In this document: piece after piece, positions 35,066 to 46,985 of the stretch
Numbering within the stretch: the stretch's first letter is position 1
How the letters are laid out: each line of letters begins with the position of its first letter
DNA from: Podarcis raffonei
Lineage: Eukaryota > Chordata > Lepidosauria > Squamata > Lacertidae
NCBI RefSeq assembly: GCF_027172205.1
Contig: NC_070604.1
Span: 63,195,023-63,259,022 of the forward strand
Length of the DNA stretch: 64,000 bases
Reading direction: 5' to 3'
The notes under the pieces: model-generated
Database searches by the model: none
What the model was told of the DNA's origin: nothing
Seen by the model: only the letters and a program-made list of their open reading frames with translations
Position numbers and translations under genes: made by a program

Positions 35066-36180
35066 GGGCCAGCAGCATCTCTCTCACTGACTAATTTGGC
35101 ATAAAATTAGATATGGCTTGGGTGTGTCAGTTGCTCATTTCCATTTGCTAGGTTGCTGGCTGGTACAGGAATGAACAATGGGGTTGTATAGGAGCAGGGG
35201 GACTTTTGTGGCATACAGAACTCTTGCAGAACTTCTGCTGCTGTTCATACTGAGGAATATTGGGTTAAGCAGCCCTTTGTCTCTGCTTGGATAAGATTAG
35301 CTGGAGATCCAGAATTATGTGTGTGTTTGAGGGATGGGAATGTGCTGTTGTGATCAGGGCCTATGCTTGGGGCTAGGTGGGAAATATTTGTGGCAGTTCA
35401 TGATCTCAATTTGCTTTCTTTCCTGGACAGGTGATGCACAGGTGAAGCATCCCAGTATAGTGCCCATGTCATGGACAGATCACTATCTAGATAGGATTAA
35501 GCTAGTGATGGCCTCTGCTCTCTGCAGGGGAGCAGAATTTAGTAAAATGGTTGGCCCCAGGAGGGTGTGAAATCAGATAGATTCCTGTTGTCTCTCATGG
35601 GAATTTTCCTCTGGGTCCTTGTCAGCACCTTGGTTGACCTGTGCAGAGGTGGTGGAACAGGAAATATATCTTCCCAGTTATACTTTTCTGCAGAATTGGG
35701 AACATTTCAATTCTGTGCAGAGAAGGGCAGTTCGGCTTGCTTACCCAACTGATCTGTGCATTGCATGGCAACTGTCTATGCAGAGCGAGGGAGAGAAGGA
35801 ACTTCAGAGGCAAGCACCCACATTACTGTTGTGATTACTGTACTTTCATATCACACAGTGCCACCAGAATGGTACCCATTGCCTGAGGGTGGAGCTCGAC
35901 CCTCTCCATCTCCAGAAGCAGCTGGAGATGTTCCCTCTTTGGGGGCTGAAGAGGAGGTGGAGCTGGATGATTGGGGGACATCAGTCTATGAGACCTGTTG
36001 AGCTCTCTATTGTCATTTCATCAAGCTCAGAGGGGACAACAGAGGTAGAGGACAGGGCTGAGGAGATGGCAGAATTGGACAGCAAATGTAGGTCCATACT
36101 CAAACATTGACTCACATCTTTGTTTGAATCGTGGCTATGCGACCATAATGTTGCACTGGGAATGTAGATTTCCTGCACAA
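35066..36180. other. intergenic, no gene seen
   Basis: Several overlapping short open frames on the plus strand (35567-36110) have no domain, no signal peptide and no supporting splice pattern. Confidence 0.4.
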
Positions 36181-36265
36181 ATAGAATCATAGAATTGAAG
36201 AGTTGGAAGGGATCCAAGGATCATCTAGTCCAACCCCCCTGCATGCAGGAATCACAGCCCTACTT
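36181..36265 (-). mobile_element. CR1 3' end
   Basis: Minus strand GGTTGGACTAGATGATCC then CCAACTCTTCAATTCTATG and ATTCTAT, the CR1 octamer-type end. Confidence 0.85.
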
Positions 36266-37515
36266 CCTCCTCCCAGCTGGGATGCTGAAGCAGCAGCACC
36301 AGCATCCAGTCAGATCCCTGGACAAAGAGCAGCTAAACTGATGCAGCCTTGCTGCAGCAGGAGATCACACATGACCAGCAGAGAAAGTTTAGGAATATGG
36401 GTGGGGTTCTTGTGGTTCTGCACCTGGTGCTTTTCCACATGTACACATGCACTTGTTGCTATCTATAGCTGACCATCCTCCTTTCTGCTCACTCTGCTGG
36501 AGTCAGGGCCATGGAAGAAGCCATGCCCTGCACAACTGCGGTTGCAAGTCCAGCTGTGTGCTTGTTCCTAACAAGATGCTGAATCAAAGAAGTAAACAGA
36601 GTAGTAGTACTGGATCTGGAGAGTTTGAAAGATGTCAGATGTGTCTTAAATGGACAGAACATGCCTATTTGACAGAAAGTAAGAGTACACCTCATTATGG
36701 CACTTTTTAGAGCATTCATGAAGGAAAGACATAATATGGATACAGATAAGTAGAGGAGTTCTCAAATGATTTAATTGATCTAAATTGTAACTAGTGGCAT
36801 GAAATGGATTTTGAGATTAAGGTTGAGGAGTTGTTTATAGTTAGATATATAGTCATAATATTCAGCATATTTATTAAAATAGGATATTGCTAATTAAGAA
36901 TGGTTTTCTTTATTGCAAATTTGTGATACGTTTGATAATAGATGTGAAGGGGAAAAAATAAGTAGTAAATAAGAAGGAAAAAAAGGAAGAAAATGGGAAA
37001 CTAATTAGCAGCAAAAGATACACTTAGGAACCATCCTTTCATATTATGTCTGCTGATGGGTCTTGTCCTAATGATGGATTTTCACATTGAGGAAAATATG
37101 GCTATCTTCTCTAGGACTTTAAATTCTTTATCCTTCAGTTTTACCAACCCACCTGAATTTTCCAAGGGATTTCAGGGACAGAAAAAGCTGAATGGGCCAA
37201 AACAAAATTGTTTTTCAACTTGGCCAAAAGATTTGATTGATGACTCAGATTCTGTTAGACATGAATTTATAGGCTCGGTATCAAACACTATTAGATCCTA
37301 TTTAACAATTGTGATTCAATCTTATTTCAAAAAGCAAAGCTGCCAAAAGAATGCTTTCATTGTCATTCAGTTCCACAAGGCACTTGTGTCATCTATTATA
37401 AACACAGAAAAAGTGTTTGGCAATGAAATAGGACAGACACAGCCTGAAAAGATCCCAAATAGAAAAGCAATAATGGGAGCCATTTTCCAGTACAATCAAG
37501 AATGGGGGGAAGGTG

Positions 37516-37518
<3 letters not shown>
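36266..37518. other. intergenic, A+T-rich in its second half
   Basis: Includes an open frame of 182 codons (37056-37604) that runs into the TC/AC microsatellite; I do not recognise it and treat it as chance. Confidence 0.4.

Positions 37519-37594
<76 letters not shown>
37519..37594 (+). repeat. (TC)n(AC)n microsatellite
   Basis: About 20 TC units, then about 16 CA units. Confidence 0.95.
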
Positions 37595-37597
<3 letters not shown>

Positions 37598-38029
37598 GCC
37601 CTGATTTGTGAGGGACCTCAACTTGTTTTCTTTTCCCTGTGGGGGGCATGATTTCAGCCTGAGTTAATCATGTTGGCTCCTCATTCATTTCCAGGATGGT
37701 GTTGCTAAGCTTCTGGGACCCTGACAGCTGCCCAAGGGTGCTGGTGCCATTTTCTGTTGAAGATTGCTAAATTCCCAGAGACCAGAACTAACCCAAATAT
37801 ACAAGTGGATGATGGAAGTACATTTGTCCAGAGGTCATGAGGCCAGAGTCTGATTTTGCTGTTCTCTCCAGCTGTGGGTAGCGGAGACAGAACAGCAAGG
37901 CATGCTAAGATGGTGTCCCCTGGGCTGAAGAAATGAAGTCAGTGCATACTTTGTGATGAGACCTGTTGCTTTTTGAACTCCCCATCTGATTCCAGGTCTG
38001 CTCTGTACCAAAAGGATGTATTAGACCAG

Positions 38030-38125
38030 ATGTATTAGACCAGTAGTGGGGAACCTCAGGTCTGGAGGTGAAATGCAGCCCTCCAGGGCTCTGTATCTGG
38101 TCCTCTGAAATCTGCCCAGGCCAAA
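38030..38125. mobile_element. hAT element end
   Basis: CAGTAGTGGGGAACCTCAGG and GCAGCCCTCCAGGGCTC match a hAT family whose opposite end appears at 55355-55397 (AAGGTTCCCCACCCCTG). Confidence 0.5.
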
Positions 38126-38232
38126 ACCCTTGGTGGCCCAAACTTCATATCCTGAAGTTGGATTGTATTCTTGAATTCTGTCTGATAATAGCACTTCCTT
38201 ATCAGGACGAATTATAGAGAGGGTTGTGTGGG

Positions 38233-38300
38233 TTTTGTTGTTGTTGTTGTTGTTTAGTTGTTTAGTCGTGTCTGACTCTTTGTGACCCCATGGACCAGAG
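38233..38300 (-). mobile_element. BovB 3' end
   Basis: Minus strand CTGGTCCATGGGGTCACAAA, GAGTCAGACACGACTAAAC and an (AAC)n tail, the BovB terminus as at 53700-53767. Confidence 0.88.
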
Positions 38301-38849
38301 AACGTTAAGAAACTATGATACTGCAGAAGGCAAAACTTACATTTCTTCTCCATCTACTTTTGCCTCTAGCCATGTTCACCACATGCATGTGGCCCTCACA
38401 AATTACTTAGAAGGGAATGCAGTCCCTGCATCCCTTCTCCAATACAGCTACACAGATTAAAGTATGTGTAACAGTGTCTTCTCATCTTAAGGTGAGACAG
38501 CAAGCAATGAGTTTGGAAACCACTGTATGAGGGAGAATAAGAATGACTTATTGATAAGCACTGTCAGCAAACTCTGTTGCCCCCATATGCTGACTATAAA
38601 GAACATTCTGGTTCACTGATAAACAATATCAGGGATGTGTGGGAAGGTGTAGGAAGAAGTGCAACTATCAGCAGCATTTTGAAAGCTTTGTGTTGTTTTT
38701 CTAAAAAGTTGTTCTTTCACCATTTGAACTTATTAAAGAACTTACTAAAATTGACATTTTTTTGCAGCAGAAATGCTAGCATCACAACCCCATTTCCTTT
38801 CGTGGTGATGATACAAGCATCTCTTCAGATGGCTAGTACGCACTGAAAA

Positions 38850-39050
38850 CCTGTGTGATGTGGTGATCTGATTTGCCAGGGCAGAACTGGGGAGACCCTG
38901 GTTCAAATCACACTCTGCCATCAAGGTCATTGGACGACCCAGTTGCTTTTTTTTTTTTTTTTTGGATCTAACCAGCCTCACAGTGTTGTTGTGTGTTGCC
39001 TTGAGCTTCTTGGAAGAAAGGTAGATTGTAAATAAATACATAGGAAATAC
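38850..39050 (+). mobile_element. CORE-type SINE, diverged
   Basis: CCCTGGTTCAAATCACACTC (B-box), CATCAAGGTCATTGGACGAC, T run, TGCCTTGAGCTTCTTGG and AAGGTAGATTGTAAATAAAT end. Confidence 0.55.
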
Positions 39051-39059
39051 ATAGTAAAG

Positions 39060-40486
39060 CTATAGCACTAGCAGAATTCTTCAGGACAGCTGCAGGAAGG
39101 AACCCTCTAGAAATGTCCATGCAGCCTGTAGAATTCTTGTTCAAAGGAAAAGGGCTGTTTTATCATTAAAAAGAGTATAGAACACATTCCACAGGGCTGT
39201 CTGCTAAGGCAGAGCCAAGGTTGGCAGCCATCATCAAGCAACCTTTAATCTGAGCTTTTAAACCATTATCAGTTTGAGCGTCCATGTCTCTGTGCAACAA
39301 ATTCCGTGGGGACTCAGTCTGAAGTTAAACTGCAGTCGTTTTCAATATGGAGCCATTTTATTTTGCAGGTGCACCTGGACATAAACTTTACTTTGGACGC
39401 TGAAGGGAACATAAAGGCTTGGATGGAATAAATTAAACTAAGTAGAGCACTCGCCATTAATCAGGCAACTAAACAAGCAGAAGCTCCAGAGAATGATCCC
39501 AGCTGCCACTCAATTTATCTTGCAGTCAAAACAAGAAAGAGAGGAATGGTTTGGCCATGTCATGACTTTCATAAACATCCATTAACAGAAGGGTCTTATC
39601 CTACACCCCCCCCCAATTTTCTATTAGCCTTCTGGAAATTGTTAATGTGCTTGAAATCAGAATTTGATAAAATGGATTATATGTTGTTATCTTTTGAATA
39701 AGGTAGATAATTCCTCACCTGATTTAATATTCCTGAGGCAGAAATGATTTGAACAGATACATTTCATTCAAACTTGTCTTCCTTTATAAAAGCCTGCCTT
39801 TATGAGATCTTATGCATGTACTTTGTATATAACTGTTTGAAAAGTGATTACTATTACACTTGTAGTAATAGCAAATGGGTTTGTTTGGCGATGGTGAAAC
39901 CTAGGCCTTGAAGTGTGTTTTCTGTTTATAAAATTATGCTACAAAAATATAAAATTGAAATTGAAAAGATTATCAATAATTGGCATTAGGTTATATGTAC
40001 TGTTTTCATTCAAACCGGTCATTATAAAAGCTTAGTTCACTTAAGAACTAATGTCTGAGTTTTCTTGTTTTCTTTTTCCCTTCCTATCTTTTCCTTTGGT
40101 GTTGTGCCTTTTTAGAATGCAAGTCTGAACTCATGAACTTTATTTTTTTAAAAATAAATAAATACATGAAGTAAAATATAGGCATTTTATAAATTATTAA
40201 TGGTGACAGTGAAATTCTGTCCATGATGGTTTATTCACAACTGCAATAATCTCCTAATGTTCCAGACGTTGTTTGATGGACATGTGTGAACCAGAGATAG
40301 TAGTCAAAATATCTATCAATTATCTATTGTTCAATTGAAAAGTAACCTCTGTTTCAGCTCCTAAATCTTGCAGTATAAGAGTGTATGCTGAAGTAAATCA
40401 ATGTTTCATGGAGGCAGGAGTATTGCCAGCCTAAGTAACTAACAAACATTGAGTTCTGAGTAATAATGTGGTGCTTTAGAGAATGG
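39060..40486. other. intergenic stretch poor in recognisable repeats
   Basis: No gene and few repeats, apart from a T-rich LINE-like end at 40030-40160. The 39200-39620 part is of mixed composition and could hold conserved non-coding sequence, which I cannot test. Confidence 0.4.
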
Positions 40487-40618
40487 GCAGGGAACTTGTG
40501 GCTGTCCAGATGTTGCTGAACTTCCAACTCATGTTAGCCCCAGCCAGCATGGCCAATGATCAAGGGATGATGGGGATGTATTCCAGCAGCATCTGGAGGT
40601 TCGCGGGTTCCCCTCCCT
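40487..40618. mobile_element. palindromic hAT-type MITE
   Basis: CAGGGAACTTGTGGCTGTCC, CAGATGTTGCTGAAC in inverted match with CAGCAGCATCTGGAGG and GGGTTCCCCTCCCTG. Confidence 0.7.
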
Positions 40619-41634
40619 GATTTAGGATAGACTTAGGCTGCAATTCCATACATAATTTACCTGGAAGTAATCCAATTTAACTCAATCATACTACTCTGTA
40701 GACAATGCAAAGCATTGCATTGTTGAACTGTAACTTTATGGCAGTTTGGGGGTATGGGGGGAACATTGGTTTATTGATGAGATTATAGTTTAGCATGATG
40801 AGAGGCTCAGATCATTTCTTTAATTCCATGGTCATCTTCACTGCAGTTAATTTTAAAAAATACCATTCGTTTATAGTACAAACACTAAACATGGATTTTT
40901 GAAGATGTTTTAGAAGGGCATAACCTACCCTCGGGGTGGGAGGTTCTTCCACAAAGCAAACCATCAGGTATTAAAAATGATTTGGTCTAGAAAGCTAGAT
41001 GTGTTCTAGGAAGCCCAATGACACAGCTCAACTACCCTGGTTCTAGTTATTTTGATGAACACAAGCTCATAACGTAGTTAATCTCCATAAAAATCCAAGT
41101 CTTTATGACTTGGAAACATAAATTCATACCTCAGCAACATTCTTCCCTGATTATTATAATTCTTAGTGCATTGCCTTACCATCTGCTTATCTGCAGAAAT
41201 TGCAGTCCCATTGACTTTAATTGTCAGAAGCCCAAGTTGTACAAAGAAATATGAGAATACCTGCAATCTTTTCTGCTTGGTTGATGGCAGGGTTCTTTTT
41301 TACAAAAGAGGTAGCTGAAACAATATATCACTCTGAACTGGCTTACGTGTTGCTTCCTTGTGCTCTACCACAGAATAACAATTGCACAGTGCATGGCAGC
41401 AATACGAGCTTTGTCACTGAACATCAGTGAAAGTCAAAGTATTTCCTAACCATAATCTTCCAGATAATTATAGGATTATGCATGACAGTTCTAGCAAAAT
41501 ATGCACCACTGATGACTGTATAGTTGCCAGCTGTATGAAGCACCATCCCTTGTAACCTTGTGCTTTTCTTCTAGAAAAAATAGGTGCCGGTACTCAACAT
41601 GAAGTTGTTATAGTAAGTGCCACACTTTGAACCA

Positions 41635-41705
41635 GTGCTTTTCTTCTAGGGAAAAAATATGTGCTGGTACTACATACCTCTGAGTACCCCAGGGAAAAAA
41701 GCACT
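41635..41705. mobile_element. short hAT-like MITE, CAGTGCTTTT family
   Basis: CAGTGCTTTTCTTCTAGG ... GGAAAAAAGCACTG, with flanks CTTTGAAC / CTTGGTAC. It lies beside a half-copy (41562-41634) of the same family, also at 60045-60149. Confidence 0.65.
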
Positions 41706-41844
41706 GCTTGGTACTAGTGATATGAATTGGAAAATGGTGGTTCCACCTCACACCTTCATAGGAAGCTGCCATTGAAACATAGGATTATGGATGGAAGGGT
41801 TTCCCTCTGCACCATGCTTGTGGGAATAGAGGCCTCCCTCCAAA

Positions 41845-41996
41845 GGAATATTGTTAATTTCATTTCTATGCCACTTTATATTTTTGAAGAAAAATCTCAA
41901 AGCAGTTTACAACACATCAAAACACCAAACAGAGAACACCAGAATAAAACATTACTGAAGAAAGTCAAATATAAAGTATACATTTGGAGCAACATA
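41845..41996 (-). mobile_element. L2/CR1-like LINE 3' region
   Basis: Minus strand TGTAAACTGCTTTGAGAT and a TATAAAGTGGC end, the usual layout of these LINE tails. Confidence 0.4.
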
Positions 41997-42889
41997 CAGT
42001 GGTACCTTGGGTTAAGAACTTAATTTGTTCTGGAGGTCCGTTCTTAACCTGAAACTGTTCTTAACCTGAGGTACCACTTTAGCTAGTGGGGCCTCCCGCT
42101 GCCACCACACCGCCACCACGTTTCTGTTCTCATCCTGAGGTAAAGTTCTTAACCTGAGGTACTATTTCTGAGTTAGCAGAGTCTGTAACCTGAAGTGTCT
42201 GTAATAATAATAATAATAAAAATATTTTTTTAAAATTTATATCCCACTGTCCCCAGCTGAAGCCAGGCTCAGAGTGGCTAACAACAATAAAAGTAACACA
42301 GTTTACATAAAATCACAATCAATTAATTGAAATGCATTCTAAAATAACTTCATTCTAAAATCAGTTCAAAATCAAATTAATGGCAACCATTGGGCTAGAG
42401 TTCTATGAGGATTAACGAAGGAGGGGGTCAGATTGTGCCTTGGCCAAAGGTCTGGTGGAACAGCTCTGTCTTGCAGGCCCTGCGGAAAGATGTCAAGTCC
42501 CGCAGGGCCCTAGTCTCTTGTGACAGAGCGTTCCACCAGATCGGGGCCACGGCCAAAAAAGCCCTGGCTCTGGTTGAGGTCAGCCTAACCTCCCTGTGGC
42601 CTGGGATCTCCAAGATGTTTTTATTTGAAGACTGTAAGGTCCTCCATGGGACATACCAGGAGAGGTGGTCCCGTAGGTACGAGGGTCCTAGGCTGTATAG
42701 GGCTTTAAAGGTTAAAACCAGCACTTTAAACCTGATCCTGTACTCCACTGGGAGCCAATGCAGCTGTACAGCAGCAGGTGAATGTGATCCCATGGTGAGG
42801 ACCCCATAAGGAATCTTGCCACGGCATTCTGCAGCTGCTGGAGTTTCAGGGTCAGTCTCCTGAAGCGTCTGTAACCTGAGGTACCACTG
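41997..42889. mobile_element. Tc1/mariner-like MITE split by an L2 insertion
   Basis: CAGTGGTACCTTGGGTTAAG ... CCTGAGGTACCACTG with TA on both sides. The mariner part is 41997-42204 plus 42859-42889. It is the same family as 46448-46673. Confidence 0.9.
42205..42858 (-). mobile_element. L2-like LINE, 5'-truncated, inserted in a MITE
   Basis: The minus-strand frame 42793-42428 encodes LHWLPVEYRIRFKVLVLTFK, LGPSYLRDHL, STRARAFLAVAP and FRRACKTELF: the end of an L2-clade reverse transcriptase region. A frameshift near 42780 separates it from an upstream piece (LQQLQNAVARFLM). The 3' UTR ends in (TAA)n. Target duplication CCTGAAGYGTCTGTAA at 42189-42204 and 42859-42874. Confidence 0.92.
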
Positions 42890-42899
42890 TAGTTAATAG

Positions 42900-43540
42900 G
42901 AAACAAACATATTGGTGGAAAACCAACATGGTGTGATTCTTCTCCTGAACAACATCACACTGGCCTAGGAATCAGGTACTCAACACCTGCCCCAACAAAG
43001 TAGGCTGATTGAAATCAGTGTGATAGACATGCACAGGAGATTAATTTGGGATACTTTGCGGACATTTGGCTTTGATGCCTATTGCCATGCTTTTAATTGG
43101 GTCATTATGCAACTCGGCTGTGATTGTGGAAAGGATATCTGAAGGTAATCTTCAAGATAAAGTGGTAATAGAATCTATACGGTAGTGACATTGTTTTCTT
43201 ATTTAAACTGGATTAGCTGTTGACGTATGTTTGCACTGTAGGAAAAAAACAGACTTTTGGATCGATCTTATCTACAGATCGTGGGTGAGAGTTGCCTCTT
43301 ACAGCATGTTGTCCATAGTATTGGCTAGAGAGGGACAACATTTTCAAAGTGCAAAAGTCATTTGACCAACATCGCATACATTTAGGAGTCTAACAAAGCA
43401 ATCCTAAGCACGTGTATTCAGATCTAAGTCCCATTATTTTTAAGGGACTTCACTCTATAGTTGCTGGGCATATGACCATGCCTGGGCAGCACAATCCTAA
43501 CATGTTTGTGTAAAATAAAACTCCATGTAATGCATCCACA
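42900..43540. other. intergenic, no gene seen
   Basis: No repeat or exon recognised; checked for IL22RA2-like motifs on the minus strand without success. Confidence 0.4.
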
Positions 43541-43544
43541 ATTG

Positions 43545-43845
43545 GATAGTTCAGTCGGTTAGACCATGGTGCTGATAATACCAAGGTTGCAGGTTTGGTC
43601 CCCATATGGGACAGTTGCATATTCCTGCATTTCAGGGGATTGGACTAGATCAGGCTTCCTCAACCTCGGCCCTCCAGATGTTTTTGGCCTACAACTCCCA
43701 TGATCCCTAGCTAGCAGGACCAGTGGTCAGGGATGATGGGAATTGTATCAAAACATCTGGAGGGCCAAGGTTGAGGAAGCCTGGACTAGATGATACTCAG
43801 GTCCCTTCCAACTCTAAAATTCCATGATTCTGTTATTCTAATGCC
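43545..43845 (+). mobile_element. tRNA-Ile-headed SINE with CR1 tail, interrupted
   Basis: Head ATAGTTCAGTCGGTTAGACC, GTGCTGATAATACCAAGGTT, tRNA-Ile(GAU)-like; CR1 end GATACTCAGGTCCCTTCC, CCATGATTCTG. A hAT MITE (43651-43783) sits inside the CR1 part. Confidence 0.85.
43651..43783. mobile_element. palindromic hAT MITE with exact 8-base duplication
   Basis: CAGGCTTCCTCAACCTCGGC ... GGTTGAGGAAGCCTG, flanked by exact GACTAGAT at 43643-43650 and 43784-43791, which is SINE sequence. Confidence 0.97.
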
Positions 43846-43849
43846 ACTC

Positions 43850-45305
43850 TTCATTCTTTGACAGGTTTTTGAATGCTCAGTTTTCTCACGGAGTTGGAAA
43901 GGACTTTAGTCAATTCTTTACTCATTAGTCTCACTGAGATATACTAGAACCAAATCAAGTGAAAGACACTGGATGGCTGTAGGCATGCACTGCATTTTTC
44001 CATTCTTCCTGCCATTTGTAAGGAACCAGTACATTCTGATGGTCTTTTGATGTCTTTCAAATATCTTATGTATCTATTTTATCTGGTTGTCTAGACTAGG
44101 GATTGGGGGAGGGTGTAGCTCTCCAGATGGTGTTGCACTGCAGTTTCCATCATGCCTGATGTAAACATTAGCAAACACATCAGCACAGAGTACGGATACC
44201 TTTTACTGCATTGGCTACTGTGTTAAATGACCAAAAGTGAAATGTCAGATTATGTGTTCTTTGTCAGATGCCCTTATTCAGAGCAATATAGTGAAAAAAT
44301 TGCTAGTAAATTGCTCAAGTAATCTCACTACTTTTAGCTCGGGTGTGTCTGCCACAAAGGAGAAGAAGTAGTCATCTGCTTTGACTCTATACCTTCCTGG
44401 AAAAACAGGTAGCCTGGACCCAGGCTGTCCCTTCCCTGGTCAGGGTAGATTAAATCTCCACTCCATCCCAGACTGGTAATTAGTCATACTCAAGGACGCA
44501 GCCTGTCATTTCAGTGCTGCACATATAGGTGTGCAGTCTTGAGTGCCAGACGCAGTGTGATTCATGCTCTGGATCTGTTTCACCCAGAAACTTTACTGTC
44601 TGGGTTCATTTGCACCACCATACCTGGACCAGGTGTTAATTGCCAGCATCCTGTTAGGACAATTCACCTGCAGGCTGCCCTTCTATGACAAAGTAGAAAA
44701 GCAGACTGTCTTCCCTATCACGACGAGAGAAAAATTATGAAATGAGTACACTACTGCTGTCTTGCCACTGAGGGTCACTCCTCTTCCAGGCATGGCACAT
44801 GCAGACATGCACACTTAATTCTCCTGGTTTTAAAGCGGCTTAATTAGAAAATGCAACAGACATCAGGTAGACTAATATTTCTAGCAATTATTATTATTAT
44901 TACTACTACTACTACTACTACTATGCATCACATCAATTTGTAGTGGATTAGATTGCACCTGACTAGGGACAAAGTCTCAGAAAAGGGTAAAGATTCTAAT
45001 CTGAAACAAAATTAAAAGCAGGAAGATGTTCTCTGGGAACAATTCTTTCTTGTTTTGAAAGGCAAATTGATTGTAAAGTTATCACATACTCCTTGCACCA
45101 GCCAAATGGGCAAGAGGAAGATGAATGCCCCCCCTAAAAGCACAGAGTGATGTATGAAATGGAATATTTATATGAAGTGTGAATGAACAGTTTGTGATAA
45201 TTGCATTGGTGTTGTATTGATTTAACACAGAGTTGGAGACATGCTAGGTATATTAGTTCCATGTTGTGTAGGGCTTAAAAGTAGTGTACAATTTAAAGGA
45301 CTAAT
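43850..45305. other. intergenic, no gene seen
   Basis: Contains a half hAT palindrome near 44097-44160 and an (ATT)(ACT)n repeat at 44886-44925. No exon-like frame. Confidence 0.4.
44886..44925 (+). repeat. (ATT)n(ACT)n microsatellite
   Basis: TTATTATTATTATTACTACT and further ACT units. Confidence 0.9.
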
Positions 45306-45314
45306 AAATCAGTC

Positions 45315-45437
45315 TGCAAATTCAGAGGTGGTTCGAGCCCATGCAGAAACGGCTGTGGGCAGGTCCTGCATTGCTCGGGGCTGGACTAGATGGCCTTTGG
45401 TATCCCGTCCAACTCTACAATTCAGTGATTCTATGTC
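45315..45437 (+). mobile_element. SINE or CR1 3' end
   Basis: GGTTCGAGCCCATGCAGAAA (B-box-like), then GCTGGACTAGATGGCCTTTG, CCAACTCTACAATTCAGTG, ATTCTATG. Confidence 0.7.
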
Positions 45438-46447
45438 GGATAACCAATGGGTGGTATTGAATGCTAGTCCTACTCAGAGTAAACCCAATGAAGTTAATGG
45501 AGACAACTTAGGTTCATAAATTTCAGTGGGTCAACTCTGAGTAACGACTTGGCTGAATACAGCCCAGTATTTATTTTCATGTTTAAGTGTGCCTGTGGAA
45601 GGGCTTTTATGCTAAAATTGTGTCTAGCATTTTATGATGGAAACTGTAAAAGTGAGTCTGTGTCTGCAACCTGAAAGATACCCAGATATATAAATTATGG
45701 TGCCCTGACTTGGGGGAGAAAAGGAGTCATGCAGTTTCTGAGCTTCACTCAAATGGCCCTGCTCAAAATGGTGAGTATTCCTGGAAATGTGCCTAGTTTT
45801 GGCTTAGGCCTAACTAAAAGCCACACCATGACTATGCAACAGGCATAGCTCACAGAGATTAACCTCTGGCTCTGGGACACAGGTAGTGTCCTCACAAGCT
45901 AAGTTGCTCAATATAGAGTAGAAACATGCATTCTGTTCTTTCTGCATTATGCAATGATTTAAAGCTGATAAATTGATACACACATTTGTAATTAGAGAGG
46001 GAGAGCTGGCTTTCTCACTCCCCCATCCCATCCCTGACTGAGCAAAATTTGAATATAAGGAGAGATCTGACGGTCAATTCCACGCTTTGTTAATTTCACA
46101 TATAGTTGTTCTCATTTCATAACTGGGTGAAGAAACATGGGCTGCCTCTGTGCATTTTGTTACCTTCCTGTCAAGGGAGAGAGAGCTCACACAAAGCGGG
46201 GGAGTGATTTAACGCTGATGTCCTGAAAATGTATCTAGGTTCTCATCGTGTGCTGAACCCTCCACCCACCCAGCACCGCAATTTGCCTCCATCCAAAGCT
46301 GGTGCCATAGATTGCATTGCAGGGAGAGCACATGAACACTGCCAGATATAGTTCCCACTTCAAGGGCTTATTTTATTACTAGTCTGTTTCTACAGGAAAA
46401 GAGGAAAAAAATAAATTGGGTTGAAAGGATGTTATATTATTGGATTA

Positions 46448-46673
46448 CAGTGGTACCTCGGGTTAAGTACTTAATTCGTTTTGGAGGTCCGTACTTAACC
46501 TGAAACTGTTCTTAACCTGAAGCACCACTTTAGCTAATGGGGCCTCCTGCTGCCGCCGCGCCACCACTGCACGATTTCTGTTCTCATCCTGAAGCAAAGT
46601 ACTTAACCCAAGGTAATATTTCTGGGTTAGCGAAGTCTGTAACCTGAAGCGTATGTAACCTGAGGTACCACTG
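46448..46673. mobile_element. Tc1/mariner-like MITE, intact ends
   Basis: CAGTGGTACCTCGGGTTAAG ... CCTGAGGTACCACTG flanked by TA; repeats of TTAACCTGA inside. Confidence 0.93.
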
Positions 46674-46754
46674 TAATTCTATTGGCTTTTCTTTTTTGTT
46701 GACTCCTTGCCGGTTTTTGTTTGGTATCACTGCTAATTTAGGTAAAATTCTCGA

Positions 46755-46985
46755 TGATTGCTGCATCAGACCAAAGGCCTGTCTGTGTCCACCACCCCAT
46801 TTTCCACAGTGGCCAACCAGCTGCCTCCTGTCTTGTGCAGGACAAGAGCATAAGAGCCCTCTTCCACTATAGTTCCCCAGGAAGAGGCATTCAGAGGCAG
46901 GCTGCCCGAACCTGACGGTAGGCTTGCAGCCTTGATTTGTAACTCTAGCAGTGTACAGTGAGTCTTTTCCCACCCCACCTACCTT
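46755..46985. repeat. dispersed repeat (CR1/L3-like, uncertain)
   Basis: CATCAGACCAAAGGCCTGTC, CCACAGTGGCCAACCAGCTG, CAGGAAGAGGCATTCAGAGG: related to the repeat at 20025-20265. Confidence 0.45.

Noticed and set aside
37056-37604. 182-codon open frame on the plus strand
   Set aside because: No recognisable domain, runs into a TC/AC microsatellite giving SLSLSL and THTHTH, and has no splice or promoter support.
43545-43620. tRNA-Ile gene
   Set aside because: tRNA-like only in part and joined to a CR1 tail interrupted by a MITE: a SINE.
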